A stretch of DNA of 64,000 nucleotides from Woeseiaceae bacterium (lineage in GTDB: Bacteria > Pseudomonadota > Gammaproteobacteria > Steroidobacterales > Woeseiaceae). Shown one piece after another: positions 8,367-16,355 of the stretch. The stretch spans positions 434,001-498,000 of the forward strand of contig JANQLK010000016.1 of assembly GCA_028280615.1 (NCBI GenBank), in the 5' to 3' direction. The notes beneath the pieces were generated by a model, which worked only from the letters and a program-made list of their open reading frames with translations, made no database searches and was not told where the DNA came from. A program made the position numbers and the translations under genes. Each line of letters starts with the position of its first letter. Position 1 is the first letter of the stretch.

Positions 8367-9124
8367 GCTATCCTGGTCTTGTGTTCGCGGGCAATCGAGA
8401 GATCGGGGTAGCAGCGTTGCGGGCATTGCTGGCGCGTGACTGGCAACCGCTCGCGCTGCTTGTTTCGGATTCCGATAGCGAAGAGGCCCGTCGGATGCGG
8501 GCAATGGTGAATGGCGTGCCCGTACTGGAAAGCAAACAACTCCGGAGCAGAGCCGGAGTTCTGCGGATGCAGGAGCTGGCACCCGACTACCTGCTGTCTG
8601 TACACCATCCGGATCTGATACCGGCAGCTATCCTCGATGTGCCACGTCATGGAGCGCTCAACCTGCATCCGGCATTGTTGCCGTATAACCGGGGCTGGCA
8701 TACGCCGTCCTGGTCGATTCTCGAAGGCACGCCGTATGGCGCAACGCTGCATTGGATGGAACAAGGTGTCGATAGCGGACCTATCGCGTTGCAGCGAGAA
8801 CTGGACGTGCGACCCGCGGAGACTGCCAATGAGCTCTACCAGCGAGTGCTTGAGCTGGAACTGGACCTGTTCGAAGAGGCTATTCCATTAATTGCGCAGC
8901 GGCAGCTTCCCGCCATACCTCAGAAAAGCGCGGGCACGACCCACAAGAAAGCCGACCTTGGAAAGCTGCAACAGCTGGACTTGGATGAGACGTTCACTGG
9001 TCGGGAATGGCTGGACCGGCTGCGGGCGATGACCACGAACAGAGAGGACGAAGCCGCGTATTTTGAGCACGGCGATGCAAAGTACTGGGTTCAGGTTCGA
9101 TTCGGCAGACGTACAGAAACCTGA
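8363..9124 (+). CDS. Formyltransferase-family protein, probable sugar N-formyltransferase
   Basis: A 253-residue protein with the formyl-transferase N-domain fold: an N-terminal VFAGNREIGVAALRAL segment, then LNLHPALLPYNRG, where the catalytic His follows the conserved Asn, and the later MEQGVDSGPI with the catalytic Asp. It lacks the normal length and C-terminal domain of methionyl-tRNA formyltransferase, and it sits in a glycan operon with a GTG start overlapping the PglC-type gene. A sugar N-formyltransferase using N10-formyltetrahydrofolate is therefore the best reading. Formylated amino sugars, including N-formyl pseudaminic acid derivatives, are known in bacterial glycans. The exact substrate is inference. 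Confidence 0.7.
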   Translation: MSYPGLVFAGNREIGVAALRALLARDWQPLALLVSDSDSEEARRMRAMVNGVPVLESKQLRSRAGVLRMQELAPDYLLSVHHPDLIPAAILDVPRHGALNLHPALLPYNRGWHTPSWSILEGTPYGATLHWMEQGVDSGPIALQRELDVRPAETANELYQRVLELELDLFEEAIPLIAQRQLPAIPQKSAGTTHKKADLGKLQQLDLDETFTGREWLDRLRAMTTNREDEAAYFEHGDAKYWVQVRFGRRTET

Positions 9125-9419
9125 GGCGCGGCGTGGGCCACCTGAGCATTGGTTAAATGGCTTTGGATCGGAGATCTGGCATTTCATCAAGGTGGCTCTC
9201 GAAGGACACAGATAGTCGTGACAGGCTCAGCGTCCACTTCCGATTGACAACATCCTGTTCGTGTTGTCGCCAATAACAACGGAGTCCGCAGCGTAAAGCC
9301 GACGCGTTCTGAGCAGCCCCGCTGAGCGCGAGGTGAATAGCAGGCGTTCTGCCGCCGGCAGCGAGTTCGGCCCGAATCCACCAAAAATCGAGACGCACGC
9401 GTCAGATAAAGGCCCGACA

Positions 9420-9448
9420 TTGCATGTCCCCGCCCATACTGCTATAAA
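9420..9448 (+). promoter_or_regulatory. Sigma-70 promoter (TTGCAT-17-TATAAA)
   Basis: The -35 element TTGCAT at 9420-9425 and the -10 element TATAAA at 9443-9448 are separated by exactly 17 bases. The predicted start of transcription falls at the left edge of the Fur box at 9455-9469, the arrangement expected for iron repression. Confidence 0.65.
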
Positions 9449-9454
9449 CGCAAA

Positions 9455-9469
9455 TGAGAATCATTCGTA
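9455..9469 (+). promoter_or_regulatory. Fur box
   Basis: TGAGAATCATTCGTA fits the 7-1-7 Fur consensus TGATAATnATTATCA at 11 of 14 fixed positions, and flanking AA/AT extend the match. It overlaps the predicted transcription start of the 9485 gene. Confidence 0.7.
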
Positions 9470-9484
9470 ATTATGGAGATGTGC

Positions 9485-9970
9485 ATGGCAGGCAAGGAAA
9501 GAGTGAGAATCAGCGACTATCCACTCGGTGGCCAGCTGCTGCTCTGGGCTACGCGCCACTGGGTGAAGGCTTACCGGCGCGGATGGATGATGCCGGCCTG
9601 CGTGTGGCAGAGCTTCGCGGCTGCCGATCTCGACAAGGCCTACGCCGAGCTATGCAGACTGCTCGGCATCGTCGCTTTCCGAGAACTCAATCTGCGGGCC
9701 ATCTCGAGCCCGTCCGCAGCTCGACTGAGCGCGGTCGAGCGTCAGCTCATGACCAACTTCGAGCGCGTCGAAAGGTACGGCCGGGCCGCCGACCTCGAAA
9801 CGCTGGGAACGCAGGCGACCCCGGCCATCAAACGTGAAATGCTCGCGGCGATTGTCGTGATCGTCGCGGAGCTGGCCCGGCGCGGCCATCGCATCGCGCG
9901 CGTAGCGGCAGAAAGCACCGAGCATGTCGCTCCCCAACTCGCTTCCCGAGAACTCGCCTGGCTTCATTGA
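9485..9970 (+). CDS. Hypothetical protein, Fur-controlled
   Basis: A 161-residue basic, mostly helical cytoplasmic protein that I do not recognise. In-frame ATGs occur at 9473, 9479 and 9485; the last is chosen because GGAG at 9475-9478 sits six bases before it. It has an aromatic, Arg/Trp-rich N-terminal third (GGQLLLWATRHWVKAYRRGW), a central Leu-rich helix, and a hydrophobic helix near the C-terminus (MLAAIVVIVAELARRGHRIA). There is no signal peptide or cysteine cluster. Its promoter carries a good Fur box, and the neighbours downstream are bacterioferritin and its ferredoxin, so a role in iron-starvation physiology is likely but unproven. Confidence 0.6.
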   Translation: MAGKERVRISDYPLGGQLLLWATRHWVKAYRRGWMMPACVWQSFAAADLDKAYAELCRLLGIVAFRELNLRAISSPSAARLSAVERQLMTNFERVERYGRAADLETLGTQATPAIKREMLAAIVVIVAELARRGHRIARVAAESTEHVAPQLASRELAWLH

Positions 9971-10040
9971 CGAATAACTGTTGCGGATTGCAAACCGGCC
10001 TCGGTATCTTGGCGACAGCCGATTCCAGCCGGGGATGCAA

Positions 10041-10977
10041 ATGCAAAGACTACTGATTCTCGTCCTGTTCCTGTCGTCGTTAGCGCAGGCCTAGGACGTC
10101 CTGATTCGAAACGTCCATGTCTTCGACGGCATCAACGAGCGAACCCAGCCGCGCAGCGTACTGCTCAGCGACGGCCTGATCGCCGATGTCTCGAGCGACG
10201 AGATCCGCGCGCCCGCCGGCGCTCTGATCATCGAAGGCAACGGCCGGGTACTTACCCCGGCCTCATCGACCTGCACTCGCATCTCGCCTGGCACGTCACG
10301 GCCGGCCTCGAATACAGGAACCCGGTCGTGCAGGGCGCCTTCGCCTCGCAGGCCGCACGCTTTTACCTCGACCACGGCTTCACGACCATCCGCGATGCGG
10401 GCGGCTCGCCCCCGGCGCTCGCGAGAGCGATCGATAGCGGCGAGATTCCTGGTCCGCGGCTGTTTCCTTCGGGCGCAATCATTTCGCAGACGGCGGGGCA
10501 TGGCGATATGCGAGAGCGGCATGAGGAGCATCAGGGCCTTGGCAACCTGTCTCCGTACCTCGGCGGCAAGCTCGCCGTCATTGCCGACGGCGTCGACCAG
10601 ACGCTCATGGCGACACGCGAGAATCTCAAGAGCGGCGCCACTCAGATCAAGATCATGGGCGGCGGCGGCGGCGTTTCGGAGTACGACCCGATCCACACGC
10701 TGCAGCCGTCACCCGTCTGGTCGAGAACGGCGTGCGCTGCATAGAGCACGGTCTCTTGATCGATGACGCGACCGCGAGACTCGTCAAGGAAAACAACGTC
10801 GTCATCAGTACCCAGCTCATGATCTACCGACTCCTGGGCGAGATACGCGAGGGCTGGAACGCCGACGTCGTGCTGTTCAACGAAAACCCGCTCGAGGATC
10901 TTTCGGTATTCGGCAGGCCGGAGCGCTCGATCGAACTCGTCATCCAGGCCGGGCGGATCGTCACGGACAATCGTTGA
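10041..10977 (+). pseudogene. Decayed metal-dependent amidohydrolase (imidazolonepropionase-like) pseudogene
   Basis: Three successive frames together spell an exported amidohydrolase. The first has a signal peptide (MQRLLILVLFLSSLAQA) followed directly by an in-frame TAG at 10092-10094, then DVLIRNVHVFDGINERTQ. A one-base loss near 10255-10262 shifts the frame, after which GLIDLHSHLAWH with the metal-binding HxH continues to KIMGGGGGVSEYDP. A second break near 10700-10708 removes the middle and changes frame again before NGVRCIEHGLLIDDATARLV. A further internal deletion joins VVISTQL directly to the C-terminal GWNADVVLFNENPLEDL, and the normal TGA is at 10975-10977. Family members are about 400-430 residues; roughly a third of the gene is gone. 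It cannot make an active enzyme. Confidence 0.85.
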
Positions 10978-11002
10978 GCGGGTCGATTCCTCTGGCTTAA
11001 GA

Positions 11003-11030
11003 AAAGGCCCGACCAATGGCGGGGCCTTTC
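11003..11030 (-). terminator. Rho-independent terminator of bfr
   Basis: Arms AAAGGCCC (11003-11010) and GGGCCTTT (11022-11029) make an 8-bp perfect stem with an 11-base loop, followed on the minus strand by TTTTCTT. It lies six bases beyond the bfr stop. Read on the plus strand it may also stop leftover transcription from the pseudogene. Confidence 0.8.
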
Positions 11031-11035
11031 TCTTG

Positions 11036-11500
11036 CTATGTCTGAGACTGCAGGTAGTTCTGCACGCCGAGCTTGTCGATGAGCGCCAGCTGGGTCTCCA
11101 GCCAGTCGACATGCTCTTCTTCCGAATCGAGAATACTGTCGAACAGGTCGCGGCTCACGTAGTCCTTGATTTCCTCGCAGTAGGCGATGGCTTCCTTAAG
11201 GTCCGGAATCGCATCCATTTCCATCGCGAGATCGCAGGCCAGCGCCTCGGGAACGTCCTCGCCGATGCGCAGCTTGCCAAGATCCTGCAGGTTCGGCAGT
11301 CCCTCGAGGAACAGGATGCGCTCGATGATCTCGTCGGCGTGCTTCATCTCGTCAATCGACTCCTCGTACTCGTGGTCTCCGAGCTTGTTGAGTCCCCAGT
11401 CCTTGAACATGCGCGAGTGCAGGAAGTACTGGTTGATCGCAGTCAACTCGTTCTTGAGGATCGTGTTCAGGTGCTTGATGACGGTCGCATCGCCTTTCAT
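11036..11500 (-). CDS. bfr: Bacterioferritin
   Basis: A 154-residue heme-binding ferritin that oxidises Fe(II) and stores Fe(III) in a 24-mer cytoplasmic shell. All expected ligands are present at standard positions: ferroxidase residues Glu18, Glu51, His54, Glu94, Glu127 and His130, and heme ligand Met52. Length equals the usual 150-160. The start at 11500 is set by GGAGAAC eight to ten bases upstream; the longer open frame is ignored. bfd lies 162 bases upstream on the same strand with a Fur box between them, so bfr has its own iron-responsive control besides any read-through. A terminator follows. Confidence 0.95.
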   Translation of the reverse strand: MKGDATVIKHLNTILKNELTAINQYFLHSRMFKDWGLNKLGDHEYEESIDEMKHADEIIERILFLEGLPNLQDLGKLRIGEDVPEALACDLAMEMDAIPDLKEAIAYCEEIKDYVSRDLFDSILDSEEEHVDWLETQLALIDKLGVQNYLQSQT

Positions 11501-11587
11501 TGAGTTCTCCGTGAAGCAGTTGGGATTCGGTCGCCTGATGCGAGAGTGTAGTCGGCGCCGTCGCGCGCACAAGCGGAAATTGCGAAG

Positions 11588-11602
11588 TGACAATCATTAT
11601 CA
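11588..11602 (-). promoter_or_regulatory. Fur box upstream of bfr
   Basis: TGACAATCATTATCA matches the 7-1-7 Fur consensus TGATAATnATTATCA at all but one fixed position. It lies 88 bases before the bfr start and 61 bases after the bfd stop. No strong -35/-10 pair is obvious beside it; a weak TTGTGC-16-TACACT pair lies closer to bfr. Confidence 0.8.
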
Positions 11603-11662
11603 CTCGCAACTGCGAAAGTGCTTTTGGATCAACGGCTTGGGCCCACCGCTACGGCCGGCAAA

Positions 11663-11884
11663 TCAGGCGATGGCGGGGCGGTACAGTATCGGGCGCGCAT
11701 CGGGCTGTTGCGTTTCGCGTGCTGCCTTGCGCTCGTCGAGGATCTCGGAGGCCGCATCCATGCACGAGCCGCAGCCCGAGGCGACCCCCAGCTCCTGCTG
11801 CAGCGTCCAAAGATCATCGGCGCCGGAGTCGGCAGCGTCGCGAATCTCGTTCTCGGTTACAGCGTTGCAAACACAAACGTACAT
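11663..11884 (-). CDS. bfd: Bacterioferritin-associated ferredoxin
   Basis: A 73-residue [2Fe-2S] protein that delivers electrons to bacterioferritin heme to release stored iron. The four cluster cysteines are at positions 4, 6, 38 and 41 (MYVCVC and SGCGSC), the same positions and C-x-C/C-x2-C spacing as E. coli Bfd. Start at 11884 is chosen because MYVC is the conserved N-terminus. It precedes bfr on the same strand and has a Fur-box promoter, consistent with induction when iron is low. Confidence 0.93.
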   Translation of the reverse strand: MYVCVCNAVTENEIRDAADSGADDLWTLQQELGVASGCGSCMDAASEILDERKAARETQQPDARPILYRPAIA

Positions 11885-11912
11885 GCGTTTCAATCCTCGA
11901 ATCCTGAACACA

Positions 11913-11941
11913 ATTCAACTGCAAATGAGAATGATTGTCAA
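11913..11941 (-). promoter_or_regulatory. bfd promoter with overlapping Fur box
   Basis: On the minus strand, -35 TTGACA (11936-11941) and -10 TTGAAT (11913-11918) are separated by 17 bases. The Fur-like sequence TGAGAATGATTGTCA (plus strand 11926-11940) covers the -35 element and half the spacer, so Fur binding would block RNA polymerase. The same site is 60 bases before the divergent SDR gene and might affect it too. Confidence 0.78.
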
Positions 11942-11999
11942 TAGCGTTAATCGGCGCGATTGACCGATTTTCCAGGGCGCCGATGCCGCGGGAGGAGAA

Positions 12000-12779
12000 A
12001 TGCAGCAACTCTTTGATATAAAAGGAAAAGTGGCGTTGGTGACGGGCGGCTCCAGGGGCATCGGCGAGATGATCGCGCGCGGTTATGTGGCCAACGGCGC
12101 GAAGACCTACATCAGTTCCCGCAAAGCCGAGGCCTCGGATGCAACGGCCGAGCGCCTGTCCGCGATCGGCAGCTGCATCTCGCTGCCCGCAGACCTGTCG
12201 ACGCTCGACGGCGTGCATTCACTCGTGGAGCGGCTCGAGAGCCTCGAAAACGGGCTCGATATCCTCGTCAACAACGCGGGCGCGACCTGGGGCATGCCCA
12301 TCGAGGAGTTTCCCGAGGCCGGCTGGGACAAGGTCATGGACATCAACGTCAAGGGACCGTTCTTCCTGACCCGGGCGCTCCTGCCGTTGCTCGAGTCGAG
12401 GGCGAAGCAGGGGTCGCCGGCGCGGGTCATCAACGTTGGCTCCGTCGACGGAATCAACGTAAACCGACTGCCGACCTTTTCCTACGGGCCGAGCAAGGCG
12501 GCCGTGCATCACCTGACCCGCGTGCTGGCTGCCCACCTGGCCGAGCGCCAGATCACGGTCAATGCCATAGCGCCCGGGCCGTTCCCGAGCAAGATGATGG
12601 CCGCCACGCTCGAGGCCCACGGCGAAGAGATTCGGCGCGGCGTGCCGGTCGGCAGGATCGGCGAGGCCGAGGACATGGCCGGTGCCGCCATCTACCTGGC
12701 ATCCCGCGCGGCCAGCTACGTCACCGGCGCGATCATTCCCGTTGATGGCGGCATCACGGGCTGCGCGGCCACGCTCTGA
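12000..12779 (+). CDS. Short-chain dehydrogenase/reductase (RhlG/FabG-like)
   Basis: A 259-residue classical SDR. The Rossmann motif is GGSRGIG near residue 15, NNAG near residue 92, and the catalytic Ser-Tyr-Lys is in NVGSVDG...FSYGPSKAAV. The DGG near the C-terminus is the usual substrate-loop end. Over its length it resembles the RhlG branch of NADPH-dependent 3-ketoacyl reductases, including GSRGIGxMIA and the IAPGPFPSKM segment. GGAGGAG precedes the ATG by a few bases. It is divergent from bfd. The substrate is not determinable; a fatty-acid-derived ketone is the best guess. Confidence 0.85.
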   Translation: MQQLFDIKGKVALVTGGSRGIGEMIARGYVANGAKTYISSRKAEASDATAERLSAIGSCISLPADLSTLDGVHSLVERLESLENGLDILVNNAGATWGMPIEEFPEAGWDKVMDINVKGPFFLTRALLPLLESRAKQGSPARVINVGSVDGINVNRLPTFSYGPSKAAVHHLTRVLAAHLAERQITVNAIAPGPFPSKMMAATLEAHGEEIRRGVPVGRIGEAEDMAGAAIYLASRAASYVTGAIIPVDGGITGCAATL

Positions 12780-12887
12780 GCGTTTCCGCGACACGGGTCA
12801 CAGTCGGTATCGTGACCTGGCGCCTGCATGGAGCCTCTGCTTCGTGGCAAAATAGTTGCTTTGCGTAGAGGGGCTACGATACAAGTC

Positions 12888-14279
12888 ATGACCGAGGCGA
12901 GCCGCAAGCTGCTGATTGTCGAAGACGACACGGGCCTGTTGAAACAGCTCAAGTGGTGTTTCGAGGACTACGACGTGTTCACGGCCGAGGATCGTGAACA
13001 GGCGATAGTCGAACTCAGGCGCCGCGAACCGATGGTCGTGCTGCAGGACCTGGGCCTGCCGCCGAATCCCGAAGGCGTCGACGAAGGCTTCAAGACGCTC
13101 AAGGAAACCCTCAAGCTCGCGCCGCACACGAAGGTCATCGTCGTCACGGGCAACGGCGACCAGAAGAACGCGCTAACGGCGGTCGCCGAGGGCGCCTACG
13201 ATTTCTACGAAAAGCCCGTCGATACGGATACCCTCAAGCTGCTCGTCGACCGGGCCTTCAATATCTCCGAGCTCGAGCAGGAGAATCGCCGCCTGCAGAA
13301 CCGGGTCAATGAATCGCCGCTCGACGGCATCGTTGCGGCGAGCGAAGGCATGCTGGCCGTTTGCCGAATGATCGAAAAGGTCGCGCCGAACGACGTGACG
13401 ACACTTCTGCTCGGCGAGTCCGGCACGGGCAAGGAGTTGCTTTCGCGTGCGCTGCACAACCTGAGCCCGCGCAAAGACCAGAGTTTCGTCGCAATCAACT
13501 GCGCGGCCATCCCCGAAAACCTGCTCGAGTCCGAGCTGTTCGGTCACGAGAAGGGTGCATTCACGGGCGCGCACAAGCAGACGATCGGCAAGATCGAAGT
13601 CGCCAACGGCGGTACGCTGTTCTTGGACGAGATCGGCGACATGCCGATGCCCCTGCAGGCGAAGCTGTTGCGTTTCCTGCAGGAGCGCGTCATCGAACGG
13701 GTCGGCGGGCGCCAGGAAATCCCGGTCGACGTCCGCGTCGTGTGCGCGACCAACCAGAACCCCCAGACGCTGATCAGCGACGGCCTGTTCCGGGAGGACC
13801 TGTACTACCGGATCTCCGAAATCACGATCAACATTCCGCCGTTCCGCGACCGCGAGGAGGGGCGCCTGATTCTCGCCCGAACGTTGCTACAGAAGTACTG
13901 CAAGAAGCAGAAGCGCGCCCTGAACGGCTTTACGGAGGACGCCATGCACGCCATCGAGTCCTACTCCTGGCCCGGCAACGTCCGCGAACTCGAGAACAAG
14001 ATCAAAGGCGCCGTAATCATGGCGGACGGAAAGCTCGTAAGTGCGGCAGACCTGGGCCTCAGGGTGGACGGCGAACAGCCGGAGTCGCTGAATCTCAGGG
14101 AGGTTCGCCAGCACGCCGAGTCGAAGGCAATCCGGGTCGCGCTGACCAAGAGCTTCGGCAATGTTTCAAAGGCTGCCGAATTACTGGGCGTCACGCGGCC
14201 GACGCTCTACGACCTCATGAACAAGTACGGCATGTCCGCCGACGGCTACTCGAAAAAGAGCGTCGCAGCATTCGAATGA
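12888..14279 (+). CDS. prsR: PrsR-type sigma-54-dependent response regulator (PEP-CTERM-associated)
   Basis: A 463-residue NtrC-family regulator: receiver domain with acidic pair at residues 12-14, phosphoacceptor Asp54 in VVLQDLGLPP, and Lys in YEKPVD; AAA+ domain with Walker A GESGTGKE, the sigma-54-contacting GAFTGA, Walker [11 protein letters not shown]; and a C-terminal Fis-type HTH (SKAAELLGVTRPTLYDLM). The receiver wording (QLKWCFE-Y-VFTAEDRE, APHTKVIVVTGNGD, GAYDFYEKPVD) is that of PrsR, which with kinase PrsK controls exopolysaccharide and PEP-CTERM proteins. Neither prsK nor an exosortase is in this window. ATG 12888 gives the family N-terminus. It converges with glrR. Confidence 0.82.
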   Translation: MTEASRKLLIVEDDTGLLKQLKWCFEDYDVFTAEDREQAIVELRRREPMVVLQDLGLPPNPEGVDEGFKTLKETLKLAPHTKVIVVTGNGDQKNALTAVAEGAYDFYEKPVDTDTLKLLVDRAFNISELEQENRRLQNRVNESPLDGIVAASEGMLAVCRMIEKVAPNDVTTLLLGESGTGKELLSRALHNLSPRKDQSFVAINCAAIPENLLESELFGHEKGAFTGAHKQTIGKIEVANGGTLFLDEIGDMPMPLQAKLLRFLQERVIERVGGRQEIPVDVRVVCATNQNPQTLISDGLFREDLYYRISEITINIPPFRDREEGRLILARTLLQKYCKKQKRALNGFTEDAMHAIESYSWPGNVRELENKIKGAVIMADGKLVSAADLGLRVDGEQPESLNLREVRQHAESKAIRVALTKSFGNVSKAAELLGVTRPTLYDLMNKYGMSADGYSKKSVAAFE

Positions 14280-14289
14280 GCGCCGGCGC

Positions 14290-15642
14290 TCAGTGCGTCT
14301 TGAACTGATCCGGGTTCAGATCGTGGCGCGCGAGCAGCTTGTAAAAGTCGGTTCGATTGCGCTTCGCGAGGCGCGCCGCCTGGCTGACGTTGCCGGTCGT
14401 TATCTGCAGTATCTGCGACAGGTAGTTACGCGTGAATTCGTCGCGGGCATCGCTGAACGACAGTAGCTTACCTGCGTTTTCACCGAGCGACTGCTGCACG
14501 AGTTCCGCGCTGATCACGGGCGAGCGGGACAGTGCGACATTCTGCCGAACGATGTTGTACAGCTGGCGAATGTTGCCGGGCCACTCGGCCGTGACCAGCA
14601 TCTCTACGGCTTCCGGTGCGTAGACCTTGCGTTCCTGACCCGCCTCCCGCGCGATCGTAACCAGGAAGTGCGCGACCAGCAGCGGGATGTCCTCGCGCCG
14701 CTCGTTCAAAGTCGGCAGCTTCATGTTGACGACGTTCAGCCGATAGTAAAGATCCTCGCGGAACTTGTCTTCGGTCATCAGGGCCTGCAGGTCCCGGTGG
14801 GTCGCCGAGACTACCCGGACGTCCACATCGATGGCCTGGGTACTGCCGACCGGCCGAATCTGGCCTTCCTGCAGGACACGCAGCAGCTTGACCTGCAGGC
14901 GCATGGGCATGTCGCCAATCTCGTCGAGCAGCAGACTGCCGCCGTCGGCGGCCTGGAACAGTCCGCGATGGCTGCGCGTGGCACCCGTGAATGCGCCCTT
15001 CTCGTGACCGAACAGCTCGGATTCGAGCAGGTTCTCGGCCATCGCACTGCAGTTGATTCCCACGAACGGCTTGCCGCTGCGAGGGCTTGCATTGTGAATC
15101 GCGCGAGCCAGGAGTTCCTTGCCCGTGCCGGACTCGCCCGTAATCAGCACGCGCGCGTCGGTGGCTGCCACCATCTTGGCCTGGTTGAGGATCTCCTTCA
15201 TGGCGTTGTTACGTGTGATGATGCCCGAGGCCCAGTCCTCGTCGACCTCGGTCAGGCCCGAAACTTTCAGGGCACGGTCGACCGTCGCCATCAGCTCGTC
15301 CTTGTCGATGGGCTTGGTCAGGAAGCCGAACGCGCCGCTCTGGGTTGCCGCGACGGCATCGGGAATGGTGCCGTGCGCCGTGATGATGACGACGCGAAGG
15401 CCAGGCGAGCGCGACTGCAATTCCTTCAACAGCCCGATGCCGTCCATCTTGTCCATTCGCAGGTCGGTGATGACGAGATCGGGCCCGAAGCGGCTCAGGG
15501 CCGCGAGCGCCAGCTCGGCGCTCTCGACGGCCTCGACTTCGTAGCCCTCGGCGCGCAGACGAATCGACAGGAGCCTCAAGAGTCCGGGATCGTCGTCGAC
15601 GAGCAGTATCCTGCCTTCGGTTTTGTCGGTCTTGGATGGCAT
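14290..15642 (-). CDS. glrR: Sigma-54-dependent response regulator GlrR/QseF
   Basis: A 450-residue NtrC-family regulator, last gene of glrK-qseG-glrR. Receiver residues 10-125 have the DDD acid pocket, phosphoacceptor Asp60 (VITDLRMDKMDG) and Lys in FLTKPID. The AAA+ domain has GESGTGKELLARAIH, a canonical GAFTGA and [10 protein letters not shown]. The short C-terminal Fis-type helix region (NVSQAARLAKRNRTDFYKLL) matches GlrR. In enterobacteria GlrR activates glmY and rpoE transcription with sigma-54 in response to envelope status. Targets here are unknown. There are 89 bases between the qseG stop and this start. Confidence 0.9.
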   Translation of the reverse strand: MPSKTDKTEGRILLVDDDPGLLRLLSIRLRAEGYEVEAVESAELALAALSRFGPDLVITDLRMDKMDGIGLLKELQSRSPGLRVVIITAHGTIPDAVAATQSGAFGFLTKPIDKDELMATVDRALKVSGLTEVDEDWASGIITRNNAMKEILNQAKMVAATDARVLITGESGTGKELLARAIHNASPRSGKPFVGINCSAMAENLLESELFGHEKGAFTGATRSHRGLFQAADGGSLLLDEIGDMPMRLQVKLLRVLQEGQIRPVGSTQAIDVDVRVVSATHRDLQALMTEDKFREDLYYRLNVVNMKLPTLNERREDIPLLVAHFLVTIAREAGQERKVYAPEAVEMLVTAEWPGNIRQLYNIVRQNVALSRSPVISAELVQQSLGENAGKLLSFSDARDEFTRNYLSQILQITTGNVSQAARLAKRNRTDFYKLLARHDLNPDQFKTH

Positions 15643-15731
15643 GCGTTAAGCACCGTCGGCGGAGGGGATGCTAAGGGTAGTGCGTCACCGGGGGTTCGGC
15701 AAGGATGCGCGCCCCGGGCTTGCGCCGCCGG

Positions 15732-16355
15732 CTACTCTGGCGGCTGTTCCTGCTCGCGGAGCGCCTGCTCGATCGACGTGATCGCTTCGAGTTTGTCTTC
15801 GGCCTCTTCGAGTTCCGTGCGCAGGCGGCGGTTTTCCGCTTCCACGGATGCCAGCCGCTGGCTTATCGCGCGTTCCTCGGTGCGCGCCGCGCGGGAGTCG
15901 GATTGCCTGAGCCTGCGCGTCTCGGCCGCGAGCACGAGGCTTTCCTCGACCGACTGCAGGTAGATCCGGGCAAGCGCAACCTCCGACCGGGTCATTAGCG
16001 GCGTATCGGCGAGCAGCTCGCGCAGGATGCTCTGCGCGCGGGACGGATCATGCTCTGAGTGACCGGGCGTCGCGAGGACGAGCGCGAAGCGAAGGTTCGT
16101 CGACGGATCCGGGGTCAGCGTCGAGCGAGACTCCGCGTCGGCATAAATCTCGACCTGGGTGGCCGGATCGCCAGTGGCGAGTTCTTCGAGCTCGACGAGA
16201 TAGTCTTCGGCGTCCGGCGCGCCGAGCACGACCTTGTCCGACCGCCGGTCGGCGTCTCTGCCGGTCGACCGGTCCAGCCAGCTGCGGGTCTGCGCGCAGC
16301 CGGCGGCCAGGCTCATGGCCACCAGCAGCACAATGATGAGAGCGCTTCTAGCCAT
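15732..16355 (-). CDS. qseG: QseG/GlrL-like outer-membrane lipoprotein
   Basis: A 207-residue lipoprotein: signal peptide with lipobox LAAGC (Cys near residue 20), a middle region with acidic stretches, and a C-terminal coiled coil of about 60 residues (ESLVLAAETRRLRQ to EQPPE). It lies between glrK and glrR and overlaps the end of glrK by eight bases, exactly the position of QseG in enterobacteria, where it contacts the periplasmic part of the GlrK kinase and is needed for its activity. Sequence is divergent, so the name rests on position, lipobox and coiled coil. Confidence 0.72.
   Translation of the reverse strand: MARSALIIVLLVAMSLAAGCAQTRSWLDRSTGRDADRRSDKVVLGAPDAEDYLVELEELATGDPATQVEIYADAESRSTLTPDPSTNLRFALVLATPGHSEHDPSRAQSILRELLADTPLMTRSEVALARIYLQSVEESLVLAAETRRLRQSDSRAARTEERAISQRLASVEAENRRLRTELEEAEDKLEAITSIEQALREQEQPPE

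Larger units (their letters stand above)
9125..9484. other. Intergenic region upstream of the Fur-controlled unknown gene
   Basis: A 360-base gap after the formyltransferase gene. The last 70 bases hold a promoter and Fur box (listed separately). In the remaining 290 or so bases I see no gene, hairpin terminator or repeat that I can support. Confidence 0.5.

Noticed and set aside
11033..11503. 156-codon plus-strand frame across bfr
   Set aside because: It is the exact antisense of bacterioferritin, whose ligands are all conserved.
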